Of a stretch of 64,000 nt of DNA, positions 43,726 through 50,898 are shown piece after piece; position 1 is the first letter of the stretch, and each line of letters opens with the position of its first letter. The notes under the pieces are model-generated. The model saw nothing but the letters and a program-made list of their open reading frames with translations. It made no database searches and was not told the origin of the DNA. Made by a program: the position numbers and the translations under genes. This DNA is from G963676655 sp963678305 (GTDB lineage: Bacteria > Verrucomicrobiota > Lentisphaeria > Victivallales > Victivallaceae), in assembly GCA_963678305.2 (NCBI GenBank), contig CAXXVV010000017.1, forward strand, positions 558,001 through 622,000. The letters are read 5' to 3'.

Positions 43726-44622
43726 ATGAAAACAAAGAAATACGATTATCATTTAACGCCGGAAAATCCGTTCTTTATCTATTACGGCAACAATCCGCCC
43801 CCGGACAAGCATCACCTGCCGGCAACGCCGGACATCCACTATGCGCTGCACTTCGGCATCATGCTCTCCGGTGGTTTTGAATCCTGTTGCTCCGATTTTC
43901 ACCGCTCGCTCGATGCAGGAGATGTCTGGTTTTCCGGCTCATGGGAGCCGCATGTCGCGGTCAGGCGGGATACCGGAACGGAGTTCCTGTTAATGACCAT
44001 CCTGCCGGAAAAACTGGGCGACACCGGCATCCCGGCAAATATCAACTGGATGCTGCCTTTTGTCACTCCGCCCTCCGGCAGGCCTCAGGTCGCAAATGAC
44101 GCGACTCGCACCAACGCAATAAATATCGCCAGGGAAATACTGCACCTCCATAACGCGAAAAACCCGGGCTGGAACGCCCTCTGCTGGTTCAAACTGCATG
44201 AACTGCTCCTGCTGATTATGAACGCCGACGGCTTCATTGATAAGCCGGAAGTGGAAGAACAGAATCTGGCTTACGAGCGAGTTCAACCGGCAATAAAGCT
44301 GATCAAGGAAAAGAACGGCAGACAAATTTCAATTACCGATGCCGCGACCGCCTGCTACCTTGGCAAAAGCCGCTTCTGCGATCTTTTCAGGACCGCCACC
44401 GGCACTACATTCGCCAAATACGCCGCCAGGACCAGAATCAGCATGGCCGCGGCGGAAATCAAAAAGAACCGTTCACTCATCAAAGAAGTAGCGGAAGCCT
44501 GGGGGTATTTCGATGAAAGTCACTTTTACCGGGCATTCCGCCAGTATTTCCATTGTTCGCCCAGTGATTTCCGGGAAAACAATATCGACCTGCTGCATCC
44601 GCTCCCGGATGACGACGAATAA
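43726..44622 (+). CDS. AraC-family transcriptional regulator (298 aa)
   Basis: The N-terminal cupin-like part (about 10-130) has LHFGIMLSGGFES and DAGDVWFSGSWEPH, a pattern seen in regulators that sense sugars. The C-terminal AraC domain (about 190-290) is complete: the first helix-turn-helix ISITDAATACYLGKSRFCDL, then SLIKEVAEAWGYFDESHFYR and FRQYFHCSPSDFREN for the second. It is divergent from the Gfo/Idh gene, so it may control that gene and itself. It ends 1 bp from the convergent bioA stop. Confidence 0.93.
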   Translation: MKTKKYDYHLTPENPFFIYYGNNPPPDKHHLPATPDIHYALHFGIMLSGGFESCCSDFHRSLDAGDVWFSGSWEPHVAVRRDTGTEFLLMTILPEKLGDTGIPANINWMLPFVTPPSGRPQVANDATRTNAINIAREILHLHNAKNPGWNALCWFKLHELLLLIMNADGFIDKPEVEEQNLAYERVQPAIKLIKEKNGRQISITDAATACYLGKSRFCDLFRTATGTTFAKYAARTRISMAAAEIKKNRSLIKEVAEAWGYFDESHFYRAFRQYFHCSPSDFRENNIDLLHPLPDDDE

Positions 44623-44623
44623 A

Positions 44624-45883
44624 TTACTGCAAAGCCTGATAAATCGTGGAAGTAAGTTTACTGAGGTCTTCTGGCCCGATAATGAACGGCGGCATCAGGT
44701 ACACCAGTTTACCGAACGGCCGGATCCAAACCCCGTGTTCAACAAAGAACTGTTGAATCTCCGCCATATTGACCGGCTCGACCGTCTCCACCACCCCGAT
44801 AGCGCCGAGGACTCGAACCTCCGCCACAGCCAGCAGTTCCCGGCATGGCGCCAGCTCCTTGATCAGCTGGGTCTCAATCGCGTTTACCCGTTCCTGCCAG
44901 GGCGACTCCAATAAAAGGTCTATCGATTCGCAAGCCACGGCACAGGCCAGCGGATTACCCATAAAAGTCGGGCCATGCATGAACACGCCGGGATCTCCGC
45001 TCGAAATGGTTTTCGCCACCTTGTCGGTAGTCAGGGTCGCCGCCAGCGTCATGTAACCGCCGGTCATTGCCTTACCGACACACATAATATCCGGGCAGAC
45101 GTCCGCATGCTCACAGGCAAACATCTTACCGGTCCGGCCGAAACCGGTCGCAATCTCATCAAAGATCATCAGTACGTCAAATTCGTCGCACAACTCGCGC
45201 AGTCTTTTCAGGTACATCGGGGAGTAGAAACGCATCCCCCCTGCCCCCTGGACAACCGGTTCGATGACCACTGCCGCAATATCGTTATGATATTGTTTGA
45301 GATTCTCGTGGAGGTCGCCGATGTAATATTCCTGCCATTCACCATCAAAGGGACAGTGTGGAGTTTCAGCAAAGAATTGTTTTTTCACCGCGTCGCTGAA
45401 AATGGAGTGCATCCCGGTCACCGGATCGCAAACGCTCATCGCCATAAAGGTATCGCCATGATAGCCTCCGCGCACCGTCAGCAGGGAATTTTTCTGAGGC
45501 AGTCCTTTCGCGTGGTAATACTGGATTGCCATTTTTATCGCGACTTCAACGCTGACCGAACCGGAATCCGCCAGGAAAACCCGTTGCAGCGGTTCAGGGG
45601 TAAGTTTCACCAGCCGCCGGCCAAGTTCCACCGCCGGCTCATGGGTAATACCGCCGAACATCACGTGCGACATTTTTTCGAGCTGACGCTGGATCGCGGC
45701 ATTCAAACGCGGATTATTGTAACCGTGGATCGCGCACCACCACGACGACATCCCGTCGATAAGTTCACGTCCGTCAGTCAGTTTCAATCTGACTCCGGAA
45801 GCCGATTCAACCGGATAGACCGGCAGCGGATCAAGCATCGAAGTATAAGGATGCCACAAATATTCTTTATCAAAATTTTTCAT
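44624..45883 (-). CDS. bioA: Adenosylmethionine-8-amino-7-oxononanoate aminotransferase BioA
   Basis: A PLP enzyme of biotin synthesis that makes 7,8-diaminopelargonic acid with S-adenosylmethionine as amino donor. The 419-aa protein starts LWHPYTSMLDPLPVYPVESA as in BioA; SGSVSVEVAIKMAIQYY and VRGGYHGDTFMAMSVCDP follow, with Asp242 in LMIFDEIATGFGRTGKMFA and PLP-lysine Lys271 in CVGKAMTGGYMTLAATL. The C-terminal HGVWIRPFGKLVYLMPPF is conserved. No other bio genes are adjacent. Upstream lies a gap of about 600 bp that marks the border to the AT-rich region. Confidence 0.95.
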   Translation of the reverse strand: MKNFDKEYLWHPYTSMLDPLPVYPVESASGVRLKLTDGRELIDGMSSWWCAIHGYNNPRLNAAIQRQLEKMSHVMFGGITHEPAVELGRRLVKLTPEPLQRVFLADSGSVSVEVAIKMAIQYYHAKGLPQKNSLLTVRGGYHGDTFMAMSVCDPVTGMHSIFSDAVKKQFFAETPHCPFDGEWQEYYIGDLHENLKQYHNDIAAVVIEPVVQGAGGMRFYSPMYLKRLRELCDEFDVLMIFDEIATGFGRTGKMFACEHADVCPDIMCVGKAMTGGYMTLAATLTTDKVAKTISSGDPGVFMHGPTFMGNPLACAVACESIDLLLESPWQERVNAIETQLIKELAPCRELLAVAEVRVLGAIGVVETVEPVNMAEIQQFFVEHGVWIRPFGKLVYLMPPFIIGPEDLSKLTSTIYQALQ

Positions 45884-45998
45884 GTTTCTTTCAAATCATT
45901 CATTCAATCCAGTAAAAGCTAAAGTTAATCCTGATTACCCGTTTTGTCCAATTAAAAAACTCCGGATATATAAAAAAACCAGCCTGAACGGTATTGCC

Positions 45999-46217
45999 TC
46001 ACTTTTTTCGCGAGTTAAAAAAAATTTTTAAATTATATCGCACCGCGTCGTACACGGACGCGATCCAACGGCGGAACGTTGGTCGCCGCAATTTATTGCG
46101 TGTAAAACAGTTCAATTCGCCCGTAGCGATGTTTTTGATTTCAAGCGCGTAGCTGCTTAAATCAAAGACGTTGAGCGGAGGCATGAGTTGCCGGCCAACC
46201 GAGCGACCGATTACCAT
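45999..46217 (-). CDS. Hypothetical 72-aa basic protein, uncertain
   Basis: A 72-codon ORF with strongly basic C-terminal half (RNKLRRPTFRRWIASVYDAV, then KIFFNSRKK). It has no clear ribosome site. The base composition (GC-rich, unlike the AT-rich sequence on both sides) and the amino-acid pattern suggest coding or a remnant of a larger gene. No family recognised. It is the only coding candidate between bioA and the AT-rich block. Confidence 0.3.
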   Translation of the reverse strand: MVIGRSVGRQLMPPLNVFDLSSYALEIKNIATGELNCFTRNKLRRPTFRRWIASVYDAVRYNLKIFFNSRKK

Positions 46218-46487
46218 TATGGCATTATGGAATGCCCTTTATCAAAAACAATTTTGGGGAAGAAAATTTGGTGAAAGATAATAATAAGCTCAGAATACTG
46301 CGTCCCATTGGGGAATAAGTATTGACAAGAAGATAATTGTTATTTCCCGGTCAAAATATGAATGCCACGTTGGCCATAAAAAGTCAAATATAAAACCAAT
46401 TTTAAGTTCAAAATTAAAAATAAACAGGGACCCCTAATAACCACCACTAATAACCCGCCCCCAATAACCCGTATCCACTTGTAAAAA
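46218..46487. other. Gap holding repeat B copy 1 and otherwise nothing recognisable
   Basis: Between the 72-aa ORF and the pseudopilin-like gene. Apart from repeat B copy 1 (46373-46471) and a small GCCA-CGT-TGGC hairpin just before it, I see no gene, promoter or structural RNA. Confidence 0.5.
46373..46471 (-). repeat. Repeat B, copy 1 (degenerate tail)
   Basis: It reads GGCCATAAAAAGTCAAATA, then AAACCAATTTTAAG, AAAATTAAAAATAAACAGGG and ACCCCTAATAACC, with three degenerate (C)CCnCTAATAACC units behind it. The head is about 90 percent identical by eye to copy 2 at 47245. It lies immediately 3' of the pseudopilin-like gene (minus strand), 16 bp from its stop. Confidence 0.8.
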
Positions 46488-46949
46488 TCATTTTTTAGAC
46501 AAAACAGGAATTGTTGAATTCCATTTTATTTTTCCATCTGTATATAATATAATGTATCCAAGAATTTTATCATGAGTCTTTGAATTAATGTTTTTATATA
46601 AAGGCTTAGGAGTTCTTAACAGCCAGTATGGCTGGCTAGTAGTATTAAAAATAAAGCAAAATTTCCCAGGCATACTAGTTGATGTAGGGCAAATGAAAGC
46701 ATTGTCGTCATTCGATAAATAATTAGGTATTAAAAGGTTTAACTTATAAGGATATTCTCCGTAATCATTTTTATATGCATTAATACCTATTTGAATAATT
46801 TTCAACTTAGCGTATACATCATTATACAGGATTTTATCTTCATTTACAAAACAGGAACCTTGATACAGGAAGAACGAAGCAGATAAGGGAATAGCAAGTA
46901 TGAAAAAAAGAAATTTTTTCCACCGAATTCTATTTTTTAAATGTTGCAT
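46488..46949 (-). CDS. Pseudopilin-like (GspG-type) exported protein without prepilin motif
   Basis: A 153-aa protein with a single N-terminal hydrophobic helix (about 12-30, FLFFILAIPLSASFFLYQG) and a periplasmic part that reads like the GspG/type II secretion major pseudopilin: LKIIQIGINAYKNDYGEYP, then LIPNYLSNDDNAFICPTS and the late GYIILYTDGKIKW. The (F/T)LIE-type prepilin cleavage signal is missing, so it is either a pilin-like secreted or anchored protein or a derived form. GGAGGAAAATAA precedes the ATG, and the stop of a 40-codon ORF directly abuts it. AT-rich compared with the core genes. Confidence 0.7.
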   Translation of the reverse strand: MQHLKNRIRWKKFLFFILAIPLSASFFLYQGSCFVNEDKILYNDVYAKLKIIQIGINAYKNDYGEYPYKLNLLIPNYLSNDDNAFICPTSTSMPGKFCFIFNTTSQPYWLLRTPKPLYKNINSKTHDKILGYIILYTDGKIKWNSTIPVLSKK

Positions 46950-47072
46950 TTATTTTCCTCCCTCTATATCACTTTTAGGCGGAATCGCCTGTTTAAAAAA
47001 GTCTCTTCCATTAGGGGTTCCAATAGGGGACTGACCCCATTTTAAATAGTTTTTTGAACTTAAACAAGTCAT
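46950..47072 (-). CDS. Short ORF (40 aa) starting in repeat A, coupled to the pseudopilin-like gene
   Basis: ATG at 47072 inside repeat A copy 1; the product starts MTCLSSKNYLKWGQ and ends IPPKSDIEGGK, with its TAA directly before the ATG of the next gene. The last codons contain the GGAGG ribosome site of that gene. The same start occurs in the other two copies of repeat A. It may be a leader peptide or a mere by-product of the repeat. Confidence 0.35.
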   Translation of the reverse strand: MTCLSSKNYLKWGQSPIGTPNGRDFFKQAIPPKSDIEGGK

Positions 47073-47189
47073 AAAATCCCCAAAAATCACCGCTTAAACT
47101 GATTTTTTTATGCTCAAAATTTGATTTAAATTTTTCAGAGGTCATCTCAATAAAATATACTTCTTGTTTCCAGGCATTACAAATGCTGC
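47026..47189 (-). repeat. Repeat A, copy 1
   Basis: About 160 bp, starting GGGGACTGACCCC and then ATTTTAAATAGTTTTTTGAA, ACTTAAACAAGTCATAAAAT, and continuing to GTCATCTCAATAAAATATAC. By eye it is more than 80 percent identical to copy 3 (49477-49639) over its full length; copy 2 (48514-48562) is a short version. In minus-strand sense it lies on the 5' side of the pseudopilin-like gene. Confidence 0.88.
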
Positions 47190-47224
47190 AAAACTTTCCT
47201 CAATTTTATTAAAATCAATAAATA

Positions 47225-47507
47225 GCCTTAAAAAATAGCTTTAAGGCCATAAAAAATCAAATATAAAACCAATTTTAAGTCCAAAATTAATAAATAAACA
47301 GGGTCAGACCCCTAATAAGACGACCCCTAATAAGACGGGGTCAGACCCCTAATAAGACGACCCCTAATAAGACGACCCCTAATAAGACAACCCCTAATAA
47401 GATCAAACCAATTTTAAGTCCAAAATTAATAAATAAACAGGGTCAGACCCCTAATAAGATCAGACCCCTAATAAGAAACCCCTAATAAGATCAGACCCCT
47501 AATAAGA
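47225..47507 (-). repeat. Repeat B copies 2 and 3 with ten ACCCCTAATAAG units
   Basis: Copy 2 begins GGCCATAAAAAATCAAATAT (47245) after a GCCTTAAA/TTTAAGGC hairpin; copy 3 begins at about 47404. Both contain AAACCAATTTTAAGTCC, AAAATTAATAAATAAACAGG and GTCAGACCCCTAATAAG. Ten ACCCCTAATAAG units with variable 2-6 nt links (GACG, GATC, AA) run from 47308 to 47506. GGGGTCAGACCCC at 47337-47349 is a perfect palindrome of 6-bp arms. On the minus strand each unit gives CTTATTAGGGG, which carries a TAG stop. The unit spacing varies, so stops fall in several frames. Confidence 0.88.
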
Positions 47508-48448
47508 ATTTTGTAATAATCATTATGATTTACATTAATTTTATCAAAGTCACCTTCTAAAAAAGGTTTACAGAAACTCAATGCTTTCCAGAGCATCCAA
47601 GACGGAACGCGCCACATTGAGTGAATAGAATAATTTGTCCACTTGTATATTTTCATTATCAGTTCAATATCTCTATTGCTAATATTTTCTATGGCCCCAG
47701 CGGGAAAAGTCTTTATTATAAAATATGGGAAAAGATCATGAGGGACTTTAAGTCCATTTTCTATTGAAGCAACTCCTAGTATTTTTCTGAATTTCATCTC
47801 TAATGCTTGCCTTAATCCAAATACAATAAATAGGTTTTTTGAGATTCCTTCTGGACAATAGGAGTCATACAAAAATAAGCTTTCTATGCTAGTAAAATGC
47901 GCAGATGGCGATTGAACTTGACAAGACGCTACATGACTCCCCTCAAATGCACCAAATGCAGAATACATATCTTCAATGAATTCATTTATCAAAGAACTGT
48001 TTTCTGAACTAAGCTCATCTAAATTAATCAAATAATCGCAAAACTCCTCAATAACAATATATGCTGCTTTTTTGAATTTCGTTTGTTCAGGCGTGTTCTC
48101 CTCTATGGGGGAGGAATATGGGCTTTGTGCAGTTTTTACTTCAACTCCGGTGAGTTTCTCTAGTTTCTTGATGTAATCAGATTCACATTCATTCAAAAAG
48201 ACATCTAGAACTTTATCTTCATCTTCGTTGCCCTTTTTTAAATCTTCAAAACAGCCTATTGTTCTTGAAACCCCAAACAATCCCTCTTGGAAAAGACCTT
48301 CTATAATTGCTTCTTTAGAATATTGCTTTTTTTTCCATCTTTCTTTTTTGCTGGTTAAAATTATTAGAGATTTAACGTCTTTAATTCCTTCTCTTAGAAG
48401 TTCATTATCTCCTTTTAAGCCTTCTTCTATTTTTTTAAATCCATTCAT
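47468..48448 (-). CDS. Unknown AT-rich orphan protein (about 326 aa)
   Basis: I do not recognise this protein. It is soluble, with an acidic-lysine-rich helical N-terminal half and a C-terminal half rich in aromatic residues (LFIVFGLRQALEMKFRKILG; IYKWTNYSIHSMWRVPSWML). A HEPN-like helical fold is conceivable but unsupported. The long form starting with TTG at 48550 reads through repeat A; I take the ATG at 48448, which overlaps the stop of a 36-codon ORF (ATGA). The last 12 or so codons (ILIRGLILLGVSY) are translated from repeat B, so the native stop has been lost or replaced. The low GC content suggests transfer. Confidence 0.65.
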   Translation of the reverse strand: MNGFKKIEEGLKGDNELLREGIKDVKSLIILTSKKERWKKKQYSKEAIIEGLFQEGLFGVSRTIGCFEDLKKGNEDEDKVLDVFLNECESDYIKKLEKLTGVEVKTAQSPYSSPIEENTPEQTKFKKAAYIVIEEFCDYLINLDELSSENSSLINEFIEDMYSAFGAFEGSHVASCQVQSPSAHFTSIESLFLYDSYCPEGISKNLFIVFGLRQALEMKFRKILGVASIENGLKVPHDLFPYFIIKTFPAGAIENISNRDIELIMKIYKWTNYSIHSMWRVPSWMLWKALSFCKPFLEGDFDKINVNHNDYYKILIRGLILLGVSY

Positions 48449-48555
48449 ACTAAACTTTCTATCTTTATTTCTATGTAATGCTGCCCTTGACAAAAGGGGA
48501 GCATTACATATATCTGACCCCATTTTAAATAGTTTTTTGAACTTAAACAAGTCAT
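48445..48555 (-). CDS. Short ORF (36 aa) starting in repeat A copy 2
   Basis: ATG at 48555; the product starts MTCLSSKNYLKWGQ as in copy 1, then diverges. The TGA overlaps the ATG of the 326-aa gene (ATGA), a typical coupling geometry. No other support. Confidence 0.35.
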   Translation of the reverse strand: MTCLSSKNYLKWGQIYVMLPFCQGQHYIEIKIESLV

Positions 48556-48562
48556 AAAATCA
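48514..48562 (-). repeat. Repeat A, copy 2 (short)
   Basis: CTGACCCCATTTTAAATAG, then TTTTTTGAACTTAAACAAGT and CATAAAATCAC. It is identical to copy 1 over about 45 bp and then ends. It lies between the lipoprotein gene (21 bp from its stop) and the 326-aa gene. Confidence 0.9.
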
Positions 48563-48582
48563 CCTAAAATGGTTGGATTCTC

Positions 48583-49422
48583 TCAATACCAAACCTTCCA
48601 TTGCCCATTGACTTTAATTAGTTGACCCGCCGGAGAATAATCCAGCGTTTCTTTGTTGTCAGAATATTTTTTTATGGTAAAAAGATATGTAGAGGGGATA
48701 AAATCTGTCTTTATTCCAGAATAAACATATACGGAATTTCTTCCCCATAAGTATTTTAAACTTAATTTATTAAATGTCATTTCTGTACGGTTTCCCGCAA
48801 AACTCTTTCTAAAATAATCTAGATATATCTTTTCCTGCTTGCTCCAGTCTTTTTTGGCATAAGCCTCTTTTTCCCAAATGGACCTTCCATATATAAGTTC
48901 ATACCAGATTTTCTTTTTATCGATATTTGATGCTATTAAGTTTAGAAAATGAGATATTTCCTCCTTATTCTTGTTCTTATCATCTGGAATGCTGCTTTTA
49001 AATAAGGGAAGGTTGTACTTTACTTCGGGGTTAAATTTTTGTTTGAAGTCAATATTCCCTGCTTTGATATGTTTTTTAAATAACAGCTTAAAATTGCGGC
49101 CGTCCAATGACGTACTCGCTACCTTAATAAAGAGATCTTTCGAACTATTACCCTTTATAGAAAAAGTATTAGTCCCCGGTTTCAACCACTGATTCAGTTG
49201 CAGAACATAACTGTATCCTCCATAAAATGAAACAGGATTTTCATTTATGTATATAAAATTGGTTCCAATTTTTTCATTTCCTCCAGCCGATGCACATGAA
49301 TCAAGATGGAAAAAATTCCCGCTTGTTCCAATAAACAAATTGTACAATTTCTTGTCATCTTTTGAACAAGATGTTGTGAATAATAATGATGAACAGAGTA
49401 ATGTAATAAATGATTTTTTCAT
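48583..49422 (-). CDS. Unknown lipoprotein (279 aa), AT-rich
   Basis: Signal peptide with lipobox LLFTTSC (Cys19), followed by a beta-rich part with many aromatic and Asn/Lys residues (NFIYINENPVSFYGGYSYVL, LDYSPAGQLIKVNGQWKVWY). No family recognised. The end (QLIKVNGQWKVWY) resembles the final strands of NTF2-like or SnoaL-type lipoproteins, but this is weak. Ribosome site AAAGG before the ATG. It is the first gene of the three AT-rich units in the minus-strand sense and is preceded by repeat A copy 3. Confidence 0.7.
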   Translation of the reverse strand: MKKSFITLLCSSLLFTTSCSKDDKKLYNLFIGTSGNFFHLDSCASAGGNEKIGTNFIYINENPVSFYGGYSYVLQLNQWLKPGTNTFSIKGNSSKDLFIKVASTSLDGRNFKLLFKKHIKAGNIDFKQKFNPEVKYNLPLFKSSIPDDKNKNKEEISHFLNLIASNIDKKKIWYELIYGRSIWEKEAYAKKDWSKQEKIYLDYFRKSFAGNRTEMTFNKLSLKYLWGRNSVYVYSGIKTDFIPSTYLFTIKKYSDNKETLDYSPAGQLIKVNGQWKVWY

Positions 49423-49476
49423 AATGAGCCTTTTGTTAAATTAAACTTATATTAGCAATAGGGAGACAGAGCGATA

Positions 49477-49639
49477 GGGGGGACCTAATTTTAAATAGTT
49501 TTTTGAACTTAAACAAGTCATAAAATCCCCAAAAACCACCTCTTATATTGATTTTTCAAAGTAAAAAATTTGATTTAAGCATTTTCCGGTGTCATCTCAA
49601 TTAAAATATACTGTTTATATCCTGACATTGCAAATAATG
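49477..49639 (-). repeat. Repeat A, copy 3
   Basis: GGGGGGACCTAATTTTAAATAG, then TTTTTTGAACTTAAACAAGT and CATAAAATCCCCAAAAACCA, continuing to TGTCATCTCAATTAAAATAT. It is alignable to copy 1 over about 160 bp. In minus sense it contains a 24-codon ORF starting MTCLSSKNYLK (49447-49521), ending 24 bp before the lipoprotein ATG. Confidence 0.88.
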
Positions 49640-49793
49640 AATTTTATTATTACTCCGGCTGATAATTACCTTGCTTTATATGTCGCCCATTCAGGGCTTT
49701 AAATGTTTTTTTAACTATTCCCGGTTATATCACAATGTTGCTTACAAATAAAACACAAATACTTTATCACAAACAACATAAACACAAGAAACC

Positions 49794-50046
49794 AGGGTGC
49801 ACTGATAAAATGATGTATTATCTTTGGGAAGCAAGTCAAGTGGTAAAGCGGAAGGGGTGCAGGGGCACGATGGGTGCCCCGCCAAGCGATAGCGCAGAAA
49901 AAAACTCCGCTTTGAGTTGTAACACAACTTAAAGCCTGTAAATCAAGGTCAAGGATGAAATCCTTGCGCTACCTGCGTAAGGCGCGGAGGGAGTTTGAGG
50001 GGCAAAGCGCCCCTCAATTGACATCATATCATCAGCACACCCAGAA
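49794..50046. mobile_element. Foldback element 3 with several GC-rich hairpins
   Basis: The outer ends GGGTGCACTGATAAAATGAT (left, running into GTATTAT) and, in reverse complement, GGTGTGCTGATGATATGATG (right, running into TCAATT) match at about three quarters of positions. Inside there are hairpins GGGGCAC-GATGG-GTGCCCC, CAAGGAT-GAA-ATCCTTG and GAGGGGC-AAAGC-GCCCCTC. It abuts the end of the C39-like gene (minus strand), whose transcription it may end. Either a non-autonomous mobile element or a structured RNA; I favour the former. Confidence 0.45.
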
Positions 50047-50061
50047 ACCAAGACAGGCAAT

Positions 50062-50898
50062 TTACTTTTTGGTTGGAGTTTTGACGATTCTGAAACCTTC
50101 ATTGTTCCATAGAACATCCAACGCTTCTTTCTTCCACGGTTCGATCCCGCACGCCGGATCACCAACCGTAATTGTGCCGTCGCCATTGTCTTTTTGTAGA
50201 ACAACCGAATGCGGCACGCCGGGGTCCCATCCCCATTTTCGATGATACACATCAGTATGCGGATCGCCGTTTTTCAGCGCGGCCCGGATCAGGATAGGAT
50301 ATTCAATATCTTTCTTGTCCTTATAATGTACCGGCACAACTTTGTAACCTTCAGGACAATTCATCTTGAGTCCGCGCCAAATTCCCTGACGAGCCGTCCC
50401 GCGATAAGTGGTCAAACAATCATCGATCATTTGCTTTTCATCGCGGTTAACGCCTTTCAATCGCAGCAATGTGGCCACCGCAGCAGGTGAACACGTCGTG
50501 TAATTTGACTGCAAAGTCAGCCAGCCGGCTTGCCGCCGGCTGGATTTCGGCCGCGGGAAAAAGTTTTCGGCAAAGTCAAGATACGAGATCAGAAACAACA
50601 CGGCAAGCATAACCTTGACCCGTTTCAGTTTCCTGCCATCAAAACCGAAACAAATCCCGACCGCACAACCGACCAGCAGCGGCAGCCATTTACCCCAGAT
50701 TATGGTATTTTCGCACCGCAAAATCATGATTTGCAGCATCGAGTCCCGGACATACAGTAAATAAACGGCAACCAGTCCGGCCAGAACCAGCAGGGCGATA
50801 ATCCGGGTCCAGTCCCCGGCTTTACGAAACAGCTTCCACGATCCGAACAGGCAACCGATCGATAATAATATTATTACTGCGGTTGCGAAATAAATCAT
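50062..50898 (-). CDS. Membrane protein with C39-like peptidase domain (278 aa)
   Basis: The N-terminal 115 residues hold four hydrophobic segments (about 3-20, 32-52, 68-86 and 92-108). The C-terminal part (about 125-275) resembles a papain-like C39 domain: Cys in SNYTTCSPAAVATLLRLKGV, then His in GVPHSVVLQ and Asp in TVGDPACG at the right order and spacing. C39 peptidases cut double-glycine leaders in peptide exporters, but here no ABC part is fused. It starts within the stop of the transglutaminase-like gene (ATGA), so the pair is translationally coupled and probably acts together at the envelope. Confidence 0.82.
   Translation of the reverse strand: MIYFATAVIILLSIGCLFGSWKLFRKAGDWTRIIALLVLAGLVAVYLLYVRDSMLQIMILRCENTIIWGKWLPLLVGCAVGICFGFDGRKLKRVKVMLAVLFLISYLDFAENFFPRPKSSRRQAGWLTLQSNYTTCSPAAVATLLRLKGVNRDEKQMIDDCLTTYRGTARQGIWRGLKMNCPEGYKVVPVHYKDKKDIEYPILIRAALKNGDPHTDVYHRKWGWDPGVPHSVVLQKDNGDGTITVGDPACGIEPWKKEALDVLWNNEGFRIVKTPTKK

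Larger units (their letters stand above)
46950..47467. other. Gap with repeat A copy 1 and repeat B copies 2-3
   Basis: Between two AT-rich genes. It is filled from left to right by the 40-codon ORF, repeat A copy 1, a GCCTTAAA-AAATAGC-TTTAAGGC hairpin (47225-47247) and the repeat B array. Nothing else is evident. Confidence 0.6.
49423..50061. other. Long gap with repeat A copy 3 and a foldback element
   Basis: About 640 bp without a convincing gene. It contains repeat A copy 3, an AT-rich part (49640-49790) in which I see nothing, and the hairpin-rich foldback element (49794-50046). Two ORFs of 61-65 codons across the latter look non-coding. Confidence 0.55.

Noticed and set aside
47308..47506. 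CCCCTAATAAG array considered as a CRISPR array
   Set aside because: Units are only about 12 bp with 2-6 nt links, there are no spacers of uniform length, and no cas genes are present.
46373..49645. Repeats A considered as integron attC sites
   Set aside because: No paired GTTRRRY/RYYYAAC core sites with a foldable imperfect palindrome were found, and no integron integrase lies in the window; only the cassette-like layout is similar.
49840..49930. Hairpin-rich sequence considered as a tRNA or tmRNA
   Set aside because: No T-loop GTTCRA motif, acceptor pairing or anticodon arm can be drawn.
49735..50252. ORFs of 61-107 codons on both strands before and over the end of the C39-like gene
   Set aside because: They overlap the foldback element or the conserved C39 frame, and their translations are low-complexity and unlike proteins.
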